Shown here in pieces: positions 18,677-27,427 of a stretch of 64,000 nt of DNA. The translations under genes and the position numbers were made by a program. Each line of letters begins with the position of its first letter. Within the stretch, counting starts at the first letter, position 1. A model generated the notes under the pieces. The model saw nothing but the letters and a program-made list of their open reading frames with translations, ran no database searches and was not told the DNA's origin. The DNA comes from Halopseudomonas laoshanensis (lineage in GTDB: Bacteria > Pseudomonadota > Gammaproteobacteria > Pseudomonadales > Pseudomonadaceae), in NCBI RefSeq assembly GCF_008365385.1, contig NZ_QOVF01000007.1, positions 62,001 through 126,000 on the forward strand, written 5' to 3'.

Positions 18677-19402
18677 TTAGTTGCTCGCTGTCAGCACTGC
18701 CCGGCCGATGTACAACACCTCGCCAGTCGGCCTGTCGAGCGGAGAACCGCCTGCCGGCTCCAGGGTCAGCTCGAACAACTGCCCGGCCTGTACCGCACCA
18801 ATCTGCTCGGCATTCAGCGTGACCTGTTCACCCGGCTCGATCAGACCCAGAGAGCGCGGACCCTCCGCAGGGTCGATCAGTGTCCAGAACTGCACCGAGC
18901 GATCCTCCGGAATCTGATCCTCAACCAGAGACACCAGACTCAGCGTACCCTCGGCATCGATATTCACCACCCAGCCCGGGCTGGCAGCCTCACCCGGCTG
19001 CTGCAGCACGGCGGTATAGGTTGCGCCAGCGGGAGCCTGGTCGCGTAGCACGCCCGGCAGCCAACTGAGCAACACCAGCAGCGCCAGTGCGCCGGTCGTC
19101 AGACGCCAGAGGCCGAGGCTGTTCCACCAGCGTGCCGCGGGCGAATCAGCCGAACGGCTACTCTCGGCCGGCAGCCAACCCAGGCTCTGCTGTATGCGCT
19201 CCCAGGTATTGGGCGCGGGTGTTTGCGCCGGCAATTCGTCGGCCAGCTCAAGCAAATGCCGCTCCCACTCCAGCGCCATGCGCGCGGCATCCTTGTCGGC
19301 CTCGATCAGCTCACGGACTTCAGTCGCTTCCGGTTCGCCGAGCAGCCCCAGAACATATTCGCCGATCAACGCACGGCGATCTGCGGGTGATGTTGGAATC
19401 AT
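18677..19402 (-). CDS. Anti-sigma factor (RskA-like)
   Basis: 241 residues with a cytoplasmic N-terminal segment containing LIGEYVLGLLGEPEATEVREL (anti-sigma interaction region), one membrane span (LTTGALALLVLLSWLPGVL) and a periplasmic RskA/anti-sigma-K-like domain ending GEVLYIGRAVLTASN. It should hold the upstream-encoded ECF sigma factor inactive at the membrane. The ATG at 19402 overlaps the sigma stop as ATGA; a start four codons earlier is less likely. Confidence 0.88.
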   Translation of the reverse strand: MIPTSPADRRALIGEYVLGLLGEPEATEVRELIEADKDAARMALEWERHLLELADELPAQTPAPNTWERIQQSLGWLPAESSRSADSPAARWWNSLGLWRLTTGALALLVLLSWLPGVLRDQAPAGATYTAVLQQPGEAASPGWVVNIDAEGTLSLVSLVEDQIPEDRSVQFWTLIDPAEGPRSLGLIEPGEQVTLNAEQIGAVQAGQLFELTLEPAGGSPLDRPTGEVLYIGRAVLTASN

Positions 19403-19947
19403 GCTTGCAAACACTCCTGCAATGCGCGTAATCCAGCGCGAATACGGCCCTTGATGGTGCCCAACGGGATGGTCAGGCGCTCGGCGATCTGGTCATGGGT
19501 CAAGCCGCGGTAAAACGCCAGCAGGATTGGGTGCCGGCGCGGCCGTTCCAGTTGCTGCAGGCAGCGACGCAGCTGCTTGCCCTGCCATTGCTGCGCGGTA
19601 TGCTCTTCGGCTTGCGGACTGTCGTCCGCCATCTGCTCGATAAAACCATCGTCAGCACTCACCAGCCGACCGCGGCTGCGCAATTGATTCAGCGCTCGGT
19701 AGCGCAGAATGCTGTAGATCCAGGCACGTCCCTGACCCAGCGTCCGATCAAAGCGGTCCGCGTTACTCCAGATTTTGACGAAGGCGTCATGCAGGCAGTC
19801 CTCGGCATGATCGCGGCGACCCAGGAGGGTGATCGCCAAGCCTAGCATCTGCCCGGCCTCCTGTTGGTAAAGCCGCTCAAAGGCTGCCTTGTCCCTGCGT
19901 GCACAGGCTTCCAGCACGCTGTCGTAATCAAATCCGTTATCCGCCAT
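19399..19947 (-). CDS. ECF-type RNA polymerase sigma factor (SigK-like)
   Basis: 182 residues. Sigma region 2 is visible as GRRDHAEDCLHDAFVKIWSNADRFD and GRAWIYSILRYRALNQLRSR. Region 4 is RRHPILLAFYRGLTHDQIAERLTIPLGTIKGRIRAGL, with its helix-turn-helix. Length and the coupled RskA-like partner place it in the SigK-type ECF class. The promoter box at 19995-20022 is shared with the DUF4394 gene, implying positive autoregulation. AGGAAC precedes the ATG. Confidence 0.92.
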   Translation of the reverse strand: MADNGFDYDSVLEACARRDKAAFERLYQQEAGQMLGLAITLLGRRDHAEDCLHDAFVKIWSNADRFDRTLGQGRAWIYSILRYRALNQLRSRGRLVSADDGFIEQMADDSPQAEEHTAQQWQGKQLRRCLQQLERPRRHPILLAFYRGLTHDQIAERLTIPLGTIKGRIRAGLRALQECLQA

Positions 19948-19994
19948 GCTGTGTTCCTGTGCCGAGCGCTTCGCTTCCCCGTCCCTTCATGGCT

Positions 19995-20022
19995 ATACCC
20001 GCGACCATGACCTCTGGATGTC
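19995..20022 (-). promoter_or_regulatory. ECF sigma promoter for the sigma/anti-sigma operon
   Basis: On the minus strand a CATCC core (20016-20020) and GGGTAT (19995-20000) are separated by 15 nt, the same geometry as at 18631-18658. The -10 is 47 nt before the sigma ATG. Conservation drops just outside this block, supporting a functional site. Confidence 0.7.
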
Positions 20023-20208
20023 CATTACCTGAAAATAACACTTTGCCGCCGCTACCGAATATTGCTTATAGCCTATCGCTTTGGACCTTAAGGGACTTTT
20101 GCTGAGGTTGCACTGTCTGATTTGGCAACCTACCCGGTTTGAGCCCGGGCGGCGCTTCTCTTAACATTGACAGTTAACTTGGCAGCGCTATCAGCTTCAG
20201 GAGTACCA

Positions 20209-20763
20209 GTGCCCCCAGAACCCAACAGCGCGTCGCTCTCTTCAATGCCCTCGCCAACGCCCGCACCAGCCGTCCGCCCGGGTAGATCGCGTATCAGGCA
20301 ATTGCTTGGCTTTTTGTTAAGTCTGGGAGCCTGGCTAGTATTGTGGGCACTGCTCAGCGGCAACCAGGGTTGGGCATTCGGGGCGCCTTTGGCTGTACTT
20401 GCAGCCTGCGTTAGTTGGCAGGTAAGCCTGCATGCAGAGCCTGTGCATCTAAAACATCTTCCCGCCTTTCTCGGCTTTTTCCTCGCTGAACTTTTTGTCG
20501 GCGGCTGGGACGTCGCCCGCCGTGCATGGCATCCACGCCTCCCGATCAAGCCGCAATGGGTGCACTACCAGATGTCCAGCACCGAGCCGCGGGTACAGTT
20601 GTTGCTTTCGGCAATGGTCGGATTGTTACCCGGCACATTGGCATCGCACTTCGACGGCCAGAGGTTACACCTGCATGCCCTGGACCATCGGCAGAACTGG
20701 CACGAAACCACAGCGCGGCTGGAACGCAAGCTCGACCGGTTGCTTAAGAAGTCTGATCCATGA
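20209..20763 (+). CDS. mnhE: Mrp/Mnh antiporter subunit E
   Basis: 184 residues with an N-terminal proline/serine-rich tail, hydrophobic segments (LLGFLLSLGAWLVLWALLSG; FGAPLAVLAACVSW) and the MrpE-type cytoplasmic end. MrpE is needed for assembly and stability of Mrp Na+(K+)/H+ antiporters. I chose the GTG at 20209 because AGGAG lies 5 nt upstream; an ATG twelve codons later has no ribosome site. It is the first gene of the antiporter operon and overlaps mnhF by 4 bp. Confidence 0.88.
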   Translation: MPPEPNSASLSSMPSPTPAPAVRPGRSRIRQLLGFLLSLGAWLVLWALLSGNQGWAFGAPLAVLAACVSWQVSLHAEPVHLKHLPAFLGFFLAELFVGGWDVARRAWHPRLPIKPQWVHYQMSSTEPRVQLLLSAMVGLLPGTLASHFDGQRLHLHALDHRQNWHETTARLERKLDRLLKKSDP

Positions 20764-21008
20764 CCTGGCTGGCAAGCATCCTTCTGCTCAGCGTCGGTGC
20801 GGGCCTGTGGCGAGCCTGGCGCGGCCCCACGCAGGCTGACCGGTTAATGGCAGTGCAACTGTTCGGCACCAGTGGCGCGGCGATTCTAATGCTCCTGGCT
20901 CAGGCGCAAAACCTGCCAGCCTTACTGAATGCGGCCTTGGTTTTGGCACTGCTCGCTGCAGTGGTCTGCGCCGCGCTGGTCCAGCTGCTGAGGAGACGTC
21001 ATGACTGA
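20760..21008 (+). CDS. mnhF: Mrp/Mnh antiporter subunit F
   Basis: 82 residues with three membrane helices and the MrpF hallmark WRGPTQADRLMAVQLFGTSG. It is a small inner-membrane subunit of the Mrp complex. It overlaps its neighbours on both sides (4 bp with E, 8 bp with G). The length is typical for the family. Confidence 0.9.
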   Translation: MTWLASILLLSVGAGLWRAWRGPTQADRLMAVQLFGTSGAAILMLLAQAQNLPALLNAALVLALLAAVVCAALVQLLRRRHD

Positions 21009-21345
21009 GTGGCTGATCTGGCTCAGTTGGCCCTTGTTGCTGGCGGGAATGTTCTTTTTCATTTCCGGCACGCTCGGCGTGTTGCGCTTTCCCGACGTTT
21101 ACAGCCGCCTGCATGCGGTGACCAAGGCGGACACTCTGGGTCTGGGGCTACTGGCCTTCGGTCTGGCCCTGCGCAGCGACGGCTGGCAGCCGGCATTGTT
21201 GATGCTGCTGATCTGGCTACTGGTGATGGTTTCGAGCGCGACCGCCTGCCAGTTATTGGCGCGTCACCAGCGTGAACTCGATAGCGATGGCGGTGCCGAT
21301 ACCAGCGCCAGCCAGAAGCCTGAGGAGCAGCATGATCAACGCTGA
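21001..21345 (+). CDS. mnhG: Mrp/Mnh antiporter subunit G
   Basis: 114 residues with the MrpG pattern SGTLGVLRFPDVYSRLHAVTKADTLG and two further helices, ending in a hydrophilic tail. GAGGAG sits 5 nt before the ATG. Its last 14 bp overlap the start of the fused subunit gene, consistent with tight co-translation. Confidence 0.92.
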   Translation: MTEWLIWLSWPLLLAGMFFFISGTLGVLRFPDVYSRLHAVTKADTLGLGLLAFGLALRSDGWQPALLMLLIWLLVMVSSATACQLLARHQRELDSDGGADTSASQKPEEQHDQR

Positions 21346-22243
21346 CCTGCTGTTCGATCTGACGTTGATTCTGCTGTTACTGGGGCTCGCAGTAGCGGCC
21401 ATTCATGCTCCGAAGCTTTACACCAGCATAGTGATGTTCATCGTCTTCGGGTTGATGCTGGCGTTGACCTGGGCGCGGCTGGGCGCGACGGACCTGGCGC
21501 TGGCCGAAGCCGGAATTGGTGCCGGGCTGATCGGCGTCATGCTGCTCAGCGCCTTGGGCCGCTGCCCTCCAGAGCCACCTTCCCGGTCACGGCCGCTTCA
21601 ACATATCGCCAGCCTGATGCTGGCTGTACTGGTGTTGTTACTGCTGACCCGGGCGGCCATCCCCTTGCTGGATGCCCCGCCCCTCCTGCCACAACAGGTC
21701 GCGCAGGAGCTGGACAACAGCGGTGTCAGCCACCCGGTAACTGCGGTGCTGCTGAACTTCCGCGCCTGGGATACCTTGCTGGAGCTGGTGGTACTCCTGC
21801 TGGCGCTGCTTGGGGTACGTCAGTTGCAACCGTCCACCGGCCCACGGCCGCAAGCCTGGCCGTTACTGGTTGCCTGGAGCCGGGTGATCGCGCCGTTAGT
21901 GGTCATGGTCGGGGGCTATCTACTCTGGAGCGGCAGCCATGCACCCGGCGGGGCTTTTCAGGCCGGGGTGGTCCTGGCCGCCGGCGTGGTGACGCTTCAC
22001 CTGAGCGGCTTGCTGCCCAACATCGGCTGGCATCAATGGCCTTTGCGCGCGCTGGTGCTTGTAGGTGTGGCGTTGTTCAGCCTGGTTGCCGCGACCAGTG
22101 CCTGGCTGGGCGATGGCTGGCTGGTTTATCCGCGAGCGTGGAGCGGCGGGCTGATTCTGTCGATTGAGATAGCCGCAACGCTATCCATTGCTGCGGCACT
22201 GACATTGCTGGTGATCGGTGATACCGAGGAGCTAGCCGCATGA
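21332..22243 (+). CDS. Fused MbhD-like + MbhE-like + MrpB subunit
   Basis: 303 residues, start at 21332 fixed by GAGGAG 4 nt upstream. Three parts can be distinguished. Residues about 1-85 match the MrpA C-terminal/MbhD (DUF4040) core, IVMFIVFGLMLALTWARLGA and LALAEAGIGAGL. Residues about 90-170 match the MbhE-type segment with VTAVLLNFRAWDTLLELVVL. Residues about 185-303 are MrpB, with GGYLLWSGSHAPGGAFQAG. In standard Mrp operons the first two belong to the MrpA C-terminus and MrpB is separate. The gene therefore splits MrpA and joins its tail to MrpB. It is an integral membrane subunit next to the ion path. Confidence 0.85.
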   Translation: MINADLLFDLTLILLLLGLAVAAIHAPKLYTSIVMFIVFGLMLALTWARLGATDLALAEAGIGAGLIGVMLLSALGRCPPEPPSRSRPLQHIASLMLAVLVLLLLTRAAIPLLDAPPLLPQQVAQELDNSGVSHPVTAVLLNFRAWDTLLELVVLLLALLGVRQLQPSTGPRPQAWPLLVAWSRVIAPLVVMVGGYLLWSGSHAPGGAFQAGVVLAAGVVTLHLSGLLPNIGWHQWPLRALVLVGVALFSLVAATSAWLGDGWLVYPRAWSGGLILSIEIAATLSIAAALTLLVIGDTEELAA

Positions 22244-22524
22244 CGCATGCCCTTTTGTATCTCCTGACCGGACTCGCTCTATGGCTGCTAGGCTTGCATG
22301 GACTGCTCAACCAGCGGCATGCACTGCGGCGCATTATCGCAGTCAACATAATGGGCAGCGGCGTGTTTATGCTGATGGTCGCGCTGGCCAATCGCGTACA
22401 ACCGATTGACCCGGTACTGCAGGCGTTGGTAGTCACCGGTCTGGTCGTCGCGGCCAGCGCCACCGCCTTCGCGTTGCGGCTGGCTACCGCCAGTGCGGAT
22501 AGCTCCGATCAGGAGCCGCAATGA
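22240..22524 (+). CDS. mnhC: Mrp/Mnh antiporter subunit C (NuoK-like)
   Basis: 94 residues with three helices in the NuoK/MrpC pattern, including IIAVNIMGSGVFMLMVALA and the polar-containing helix DPVLQALVVTGLVVAASATAFAL. NuoK-type subunits sit in the proton path of complex I and its relatives. ATGA overlaps link it to both neighbours. Confidence 0.9.
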   Translation: MTHALLYLLTGLALWLLGLHGLLNQRHALRRIIAVNIMGSGVFMLMVALANRVQPIDPVLQALVVTGLVVAASATAFALRLATASADSSDQEPQ

Positions 22525-23945
22525 ATTTCGCATTGCTTAGCCTGCTGATTCCGCTGACGACCAGTCTGCTGTTGTTGCTTTTGCGCTCGCGTGCCGGCGC
22601 GCTGGTGATTCTGGCCAATACGTTCAGCCTGGCTGCAGCGGGCTTTGCCTTGTACTCGGTAATTGAACAGGGGACCCAGCAACTGGCGCTGGGCGGGTGG
22701 GATACGCCGTTGGGCATTCGCTTCGAACTTGGCCCACTGACCGCCGTACTGCTGGTGTTCACCGCCCTGGTCCACCTGCTGGTGGCGGTATATGCCGAAC
22801 GCAGCCGCCATAGCCAGACTCGTGATACCGACTTCTGGCCGCTCTCCTGTCTGCTGCACGCCAGCCTTGCGGCGCTATGGCTGTCGCGCGACCTGTTCAA
22901 CTGGTACGTCACCCTTGAGTTGCTCGGGCTGGTCGCCGTGGCCATGGTGATTCTCTCGGGGCGCAAGGCCCACGTCCCCGCGTTGCGCTATCTGCTGCTC
23001 TCGCTGGCTGCCTCGCTGTGTTACCTACTCGGCGTGGCCTTGCTGTATGGCGAATATGGGGTGTTGGATCTGACTTTACTGGCCGAGGTAACCAGCAACA
23101 CCGCCACCACACAAACGGCGCTGACGCTGATCACCCTGGGCCTGATGCTCAAGGCCGCGTTCTGGCCCCTGCACCTGTGGCTACCGGCCGCGCACGCCGC
23201 GGCACCGACTGCCGTCAGCGCGCTGCTCTCGGCATTGGTAGTCAAGGGGCCGCTGTTTATTCTGTGGCTATTATGGAGCCGCATCGCGCCGGTCGAGTTT
23301 GCCCAACAGGCAGGGCTGCTGTTTGCGCTGGCGGGCATTATCGCGCTGGTGGCCGGTGGCTGGTCGGCGCTGCGTACACCCTGGCTGAAAGTGCTGGTCG
23401 CTTACTCGACGGTGGCCCAGCTGGGCTATGCGTTACTTGCGCTGGGGCTGTTGCTGCATTGGCAACAAAGCGAACTATCGATTGCCCTGTGGCTGTTCGT
23501 GCTGGCTCACGGGCTAGCCAAGGTCAGCATGTTTCTGGCCGCGGGCGAGATGCAGGCCACCCTGGGCAGCAAGCGCGTCAGCTCGCTCAAGGGCGCCAGC
23601 CAGACCATGCCGCTGGCGATGTTTGCCTTTGCCGTGGCGGGCGGTAGTCTAGTCGGCCTGCCGCCCAGCGGCGGTTTTGTCGCCAAGTGGGTGCTGCTGC
23701 AACCACTGTTTAGCGAACCGGCCAACTGGCCCTGGGCCTTTGGCGTGCTGCTCGGCACGCTGGCCAGCGCCGCCTATGTCTTTCGCGTGGTGGCGATTGC
23801 TTTTGATCGCGCCGATCCCACGCCGCCGGATTATAATCCGGATGCTTTCGCCCAGTGGCTGGCGATGCTGCCAGCCGTGGTGGTCTGGGCCATGGCGCTG
23901 TTAAGTGAACCGCTGATCACCTGGTTTACGGAGGTCGGCCTGTGA
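22521..23945 (+). CDS. mnhD: Proton-conducting membrane subunit, MnhD/NuoN-like (first of three)
   Basis: 474 residues with about 14 membrane segments. It has the conserved FNWYVTLELLGL glutamate helix, the discontinuous-helix lysine region LGLMLKAAFWPLHLWLPAAHAAAPT, and HGLAKVSMFLAAGEM. These are the ion-translocating channels of complex I and Mrp. GGAG precedes the ATG. It is the first of three consecutive paralogues in this operon. Confidence 0.88.
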   Translation: MNFALLSLLIPLTTSLLLLLLRSRAGALVILANTFSLAAAGFALYSVIEQGTQQLALGGWDTPLGIRFELGPLTAVLLVFTALVHLLVAVYAERSRHSQTRDTDFWPLSCLLHASLAALWLSRDLFNWYVTLELLGLVAVAMVILSGRKAHVPALRYLLLSLAASLCYLLGVALLYGEYGVLDLTLLAEVTSNTATTQTALTLITLGLMLKAAFWPLHLWLPAAHAAAPTAVSALLSALVVKGPLFILWLLWSRIAPVEFAQQAGLLFALAGIIALVAGGWSALRTPWLKVLVAYSTVAQLGYALLALGLLLHWQQSELSIALWLFVLAHGLAKVSMFLAAGEMQATLGSKRVSSLKGASQTMPLAMFAFAVAGGSLVGLPPSGGFVAKWVLLQPLFSEPANWPWAFGVLLGTLASAAYVFRVVAIAFDRADPTPPDYNPDAFAQWLAMLPAVVVWAMALLSEPLITWFTEVGL

Positions 23946-25459
23946 ACCTGTCGTGGACCACGCTATTACCGCTGCTGATCATCCTCAGCTCGTTGATACC
24001 CGGGCTGATCATTTTCAGCCTGCGCGAGGATCAGGTCCGCCTGCGTATCGCCCTGAACCTGACCGGCGCGCTGCTCAAACTCAGCCTGGTAGGCTTGATG
24101 TTGCTGGGCGTCAGCCAGGGTCTGGAATTCCGTTTCAGCGTCCCCTTTCTGCCCGGCGGTGGGCTGGTATTGCAGGGCGATGCGCTGGCATTGCAGTTCA
24201 TTACACTGTCTTCAATCCTCTGGCTGGCGACAACCGTCTACGCTATCGGCTACCTCGAAGATTCGCCCCTGCGCTCTCGTTTCTTCGGCTATTTCAGCCT
24301 ATGTGTCAGCGCTACCGTCGGCGTGGCACTGGCCGGCAACCTGGTGACCTTCCTGCTGTTTTACGAGCTGTTGACGCTGGCGACCTTCCCGCTGGTAGTG
24401 CATCGGGGCACAGCTGAGGCGCTGCGCGCAGGGCGCATCTACCTGAGTTACACGCTGGGCGGTGGCGCGTTTTTGCTGATGGGTGTGGCGCTGCTGCACA
24501 GTTTGACCGGGAGCCAGGATTTCGTCCCGGGCGGCTACCTGCAGCCGCTGCTGCAGAACCACAACGCCAGCCTGATGCTCGCCTTCGGCTTGTTGATCGC
24601 CGGCCTGGGCGTGAAAGCTGCATTGTTGCCACTGCATGGCTGGCTGCCCCAGGCGATGGTCGCACCGGCACCGGTCAGCGCGCTGCTGCATGCGGTGGCC
24701 GTGGTCAAGGCCGGCGCCTTTGGCATTGTGCGCGTGGTTTACGATGTCTATGGCGTGGAACCCATGCAGGCGCTCGGGCTGAGTGTGCCGTTGATGGCGC
24801 TGGCCGCAGCGACGATTCTGTACGGTTCGTTCAAGGCTTTGCAGCAGCGCGAAATCAAGAAGCGCCTGGCCTACTCGACGATCAGTCAGGTGTCTTACAT
24901 CACCTTGGGCGTGGCCATGCTCGGCCCTATTGCAGGGGTCGGCGCGCTGGTCCACCTGGTGCATCAGGGGCTGATGAAGGTCACCTTGTTTTATTGCGCC
25001 GGCAATTTCGCCGAAACCCTGGGTATCCATCATATTCGCGAGATGGACGGTGTCGGCCGACGCATGCCGCTGACCATGACCGCATTCACACTGGGCGCAC
25101 TGGGGATGATCGGTGTACCACCCACCGCGGGCTTTATCAGCAAATGGTACCTGGGCTATGGCGCACTGGATGCAGGCCATGACTGGGTGGTGTTGGTGTT
25201 CGTGCTGTCCGGCTTGCTCAACGCAGCCTACTTCCTGCCGCTGCTGTACCGCGGCTGGTTTGCCAAAGCGCCGACAACATGGCCGGCTGAATCCAATCTG
25301 GGTACCGGCAAGCCCGGCTGGGGCGAGACCCACTGGATGCTGCTCGCGCCGGTGGTATTCATTGCTGCGCTGGCATTGTTGGTGGGCATCTTCGCCGGTA
25401 CTACGCTGAGCCCGCTGTCCTGGAGTCAACTGATCATCAACCGGGAGTTCGGTCTATGA
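23942..25459 (+). CDS. Proton-conducting membrane subunit, MnhD/NuoM-like (second of three)
   Basis: 505 residues. Visible motifs: the VTFLLFYELLTLATFPLVVH glutamate helix, the broken-helix lysine LGVKAALLPLHGWLPQAMVAPAPVSALLHAVAV, and VHQGLMKVTLFYCAGNF. Of the three paralogues it is closest in style to NuoM/MrpD. GTG start with GGAGG upstream, overlapping the previous stop as GTGA. It probably provides an independent ion channel in the complex. Confidence 0.88.
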   Translation: MNLSWTTLLPLLIILSSLIPGLIIFSLREDQVRLRIALNLTGALLKLSLVGLMLLGVSQGLEFRFSVPFLPGGGLVLQGDALALQFITLSSILWLATTVYAIGYLEDSPLRSRFFGYFSLCVSATVGVALAGNLVTFLLFYELLTLATFPLVVHRGTAEALRAGRIYLSYTLGGGAFLLMGVALLHSLTGSQDFVPGGYLQPLLQNHNASLMLAFGLLIAGLGVKAALLPLHGWLPQAMVAPAPVSALLHAVAVVKAGAFGIVRVVYDVYGVEPMQALGLSVPLMALAAATILYGSFKALQQREIKKRLAYSTISQVSYITLGVAMLGPIAGVGALVHLVHQGLMKVTLFYCAGNFAETLGIHHIREMDGVGRRMPLTMTAFTLGALGMIGVPPTAGFISKWYLGYGALDAGHDWVVLVFVLSGLLNAAYFLPLLYRGWFAKAPTTWPAESNLGTGKPGWGETHWMLLAPVVFIAALALLVGIFAGTTLSPLSWSQLIINREFGL

Positions 25460-27108
25460 CGCCCCTGTGGTGGATAGTTGTTCCGCTTGTTCCCTTATTG
25501 GCTGGGGTGTTGCTGTGGCTGCGTCCAGAACGTGTCGCGCCCTGGTATTGGTTAGCCTGCATGCCCGCACTATTGCTGAGCATATGGCCGGCGCCAGCGC
25601 TGGAATTGTCGCTGCTCTGGCCCGGCGCCAGTTGGGGCGCCGATGACCTGCTGGCGCGTGCGTGGCTGGGCTTCAGTGCGGTGTTGTGGGCCTGCGCCAG
25701 CCGCTTTGCGGTCGCCGACCTGAGCGACGGCCGACATCTGCAGCGCTTCTGGCTGTTCTGGCTGCTCTCGTTGACCGGCAATCTGTTGCTGGTGATCGCT
25801 CAGGATGCAGCCAGCTTCTATATCGGGTTCACTCTGATGAGCCTCAGCGCCTACGGGCTGGTGGTGCATCTGCGCGGCCCAGCGCCCCGTCAGGCCGGGC
25901 GCATTTACCTGCAGCTCGCGGTGCTCGGCGAAATGCTGATCTATGCCGGAATGCTGCTGCGCATGCATGAAGCCGGCGGCCTGCTCGATTTTGTCGACTG
26001 GCAGAGCATCCCCATCAGCGCCACGACCGCAGCTCTACTGCTTGGCGGCTTTGGTCTGAAGGCGGGCTTCTGGCCGCTGCATGTGTGGCTGCCACTGGCC
26101 CATCCAGCCGCTCCCGCCGCTGCCAGTGCGGTACTCTCCGGCGCCATGATTAAAGCCGGAATACTCGGTATCTGGCGCTTTTTACCGGCGCAGGATGCGC
26201 TGCTGCAACACTGGGCTGTGTGGTTGCTGGCCATTGGTGCCATCAGTGCCTTTTACGGTGTGCTACTCGGACTGCTGCAACATAAAGCCAAGGCTGCCCT
26301 GGCTTACTCGTCGGTCAGCCAGATCGGCTATCTGCTGATCATCCTCGCCCTTGGCTGGCACCAGCCTGAAGCCCGGCCAGCCGCTGCTTTGATGTTGGCG
26401 CTGTATGGCGTGCACCATGGCCTGGCCAAGGGCGCGCTGTTTATGGGCGCCGGGCTGAGTGCGCATGCGCGGCTCAAAGGCTGGCACTGGGTATTAATGG
26501 CCATACCCGCGCTGGCGTTGGCCGGCTTACCATTCACTAGCGGCGCCGCGATCAAGGTATTGCTCAAGGACAGCGTCAAGAGCAGCCTGCCGGAAATCTG
26601 GCTTACCGTCCTCAGCGTTGGCTCCTTGGCCACGCTGCTGGTGGTGGCGCGCGCACTCTGGCTGATGCGCCAGGCGCAACAGAATGATGAGCTACCGGTC
26701 GCGCAGGTCAGTCAGATTTTGCCCTGGGCCTTGCTCTGCGTCACGCCCGTCGCCCTGCCCTGGCTGTGGCCTGAAATGCGCGAAGCGCTACTGCATAGCC
26801 TGCCTGGCTATGCGCTCTGGGCCGCCACCTGGCCGTTGGCGCTGGGCCTGGCGTTGAGCCTGATGGCCATACGGTTCAACTGGCGTATACCCGCAGCCCT
26901 GGAGCATCTGCCAAATCCCGCCAGAGCGGCATCAATCCGCTTTAAACGCTGGATGAGTCGCCCGCCCAAACCAGCCGCGACTCCAGCGAACCGAGCACAA
27001 CGCTGGCGCAATCTGGAGCGCCGCTGGAATCGCTTTTTTCACCCTGACGCGGTGGCCGCCAGCGCCTGGCTGATAGCTGCGCTACTGCTGCTCGGATGGC
27101 TTATCTGA
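25456..27108 (+). CDS. Proton-conducting membrane subunit, NuoL/MrpA N-terminal-like (third of three)
   Basis: 550 residues, last gene of the operon. Conserved features are DAASFYIGFTLMSLSAYGLVVH (glutamate replaced by a polar segment around FTLMS), GFGLKAGFWPLHVWLPLAHPAAPAAASAVLSGAMIKAG, and HHGLAKGALFMGAG. After about residue 470 a basic, proline-containing cytoplasmic stretch (RFKRWMSRPPKPAATPANRA) precedes a final helix, recalling the lateral-helix extension of NuoL in size but not in clear sequence. It probably replaces the N-terminal part of MrpA. Confidence 0.82.
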   Translation: MTPLWWIVVPLVPLLAGVLLWLRPERVAPWYWLACMPALLLSIWPAPALELSLLWPGASWGADDLLARAWLGFSAVLWACASRFAVADLSDGRHLQRFWLFWLLSLTGNLLLVIAQDAASFYIGFTLMSLSAYGLVVHLRGPAPRQAGRIYLQLAVLGEMLIYAGMLLRMHEAGGLLDFVDWQSIPISATTAALLLGGFGLKAGFWPLHVWLPLAHPAAPAAASAVLSGAMIKAGILGIWRFLPAQDALLQHWAVWLLAIGAISAFYGVLLGLLQHKAKAALAYSSVSQIGYLLIILALGWHQPEARPAAALMLALYGVHHGLAKGALFMGAGLSAHARLKGWHWVLMAIPALALAGLPFTSGAAIKVLLKDSVKSSLPEIWLTVLSVGSLATLLVVARALWLMRQAQQNDELPVAQVSQILPWALLCVTPVALPWLWPEMREALLHSLPGYALWAATWPLALGLALSLMAIRFNWRIPAALEHLPNPARAASIRFKRWMSRPPKPAATPANRAQRWRNLERRWNRFFHPDAVAASAWLIAALLLLGWLI

Positions 27109-27427
27109 GTGCACTTCTTCAGTGTTAAACGGCGCCTCTGCGGGGAATGATGCCTGGACGGGGCAGATCCAAGACGTTAGGGTAGCTGCCACCGGATCGA
27201 CCCTTTCAGCGCTTTTTGCGCTTGACTGCTTGCGTTGATCTGGCCGCTGTACCTCGGCGCTTGACGCCGAACTCTTGCACTACCAGGCCGCTAACGACGG
27301 CCTTTATCTCGCTACAGACATTCCTAGAAAGATGTTCTGTTTTTGCTTACGTCCTGCGGTGGCCGCTCCGAATCGGAATTCTGGCCCCTGCGAAGGATGA
27401 TCGGGCTGTATTGCCTATGGGTACTCA
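27109..27427. other. Intergenic region between antiporter operon and symporter
   Basis: 319 bp without a credible gene. It holds a terminator-like hairpin at 27314-27344 (separate entry). It probably also carries the promoter for the symporter, but I could not identify a confident -35/-10 pair. Confidence 0.4.
27314..27344 (+). terminator. Candidate terminator or attenuator upstream of the symporter gene
   Basis: ACAGA (27314-27318) pairs with TCTGT (27336-27340), extended inward by CAT/ATG with one bulged T, and TTTT follows. It could end antiporter transcripts about 205 nt after the last stop, or act in the symporter leader. Confidence 0.35.

Noticed and set aside
24299..25429. 376-codon open frame on the minus strand
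   Set aside because: Antisense to the second channel subunit of the Mrp operon, low complexity composition, no ribosome site; a shadow of a GC-rich gene.
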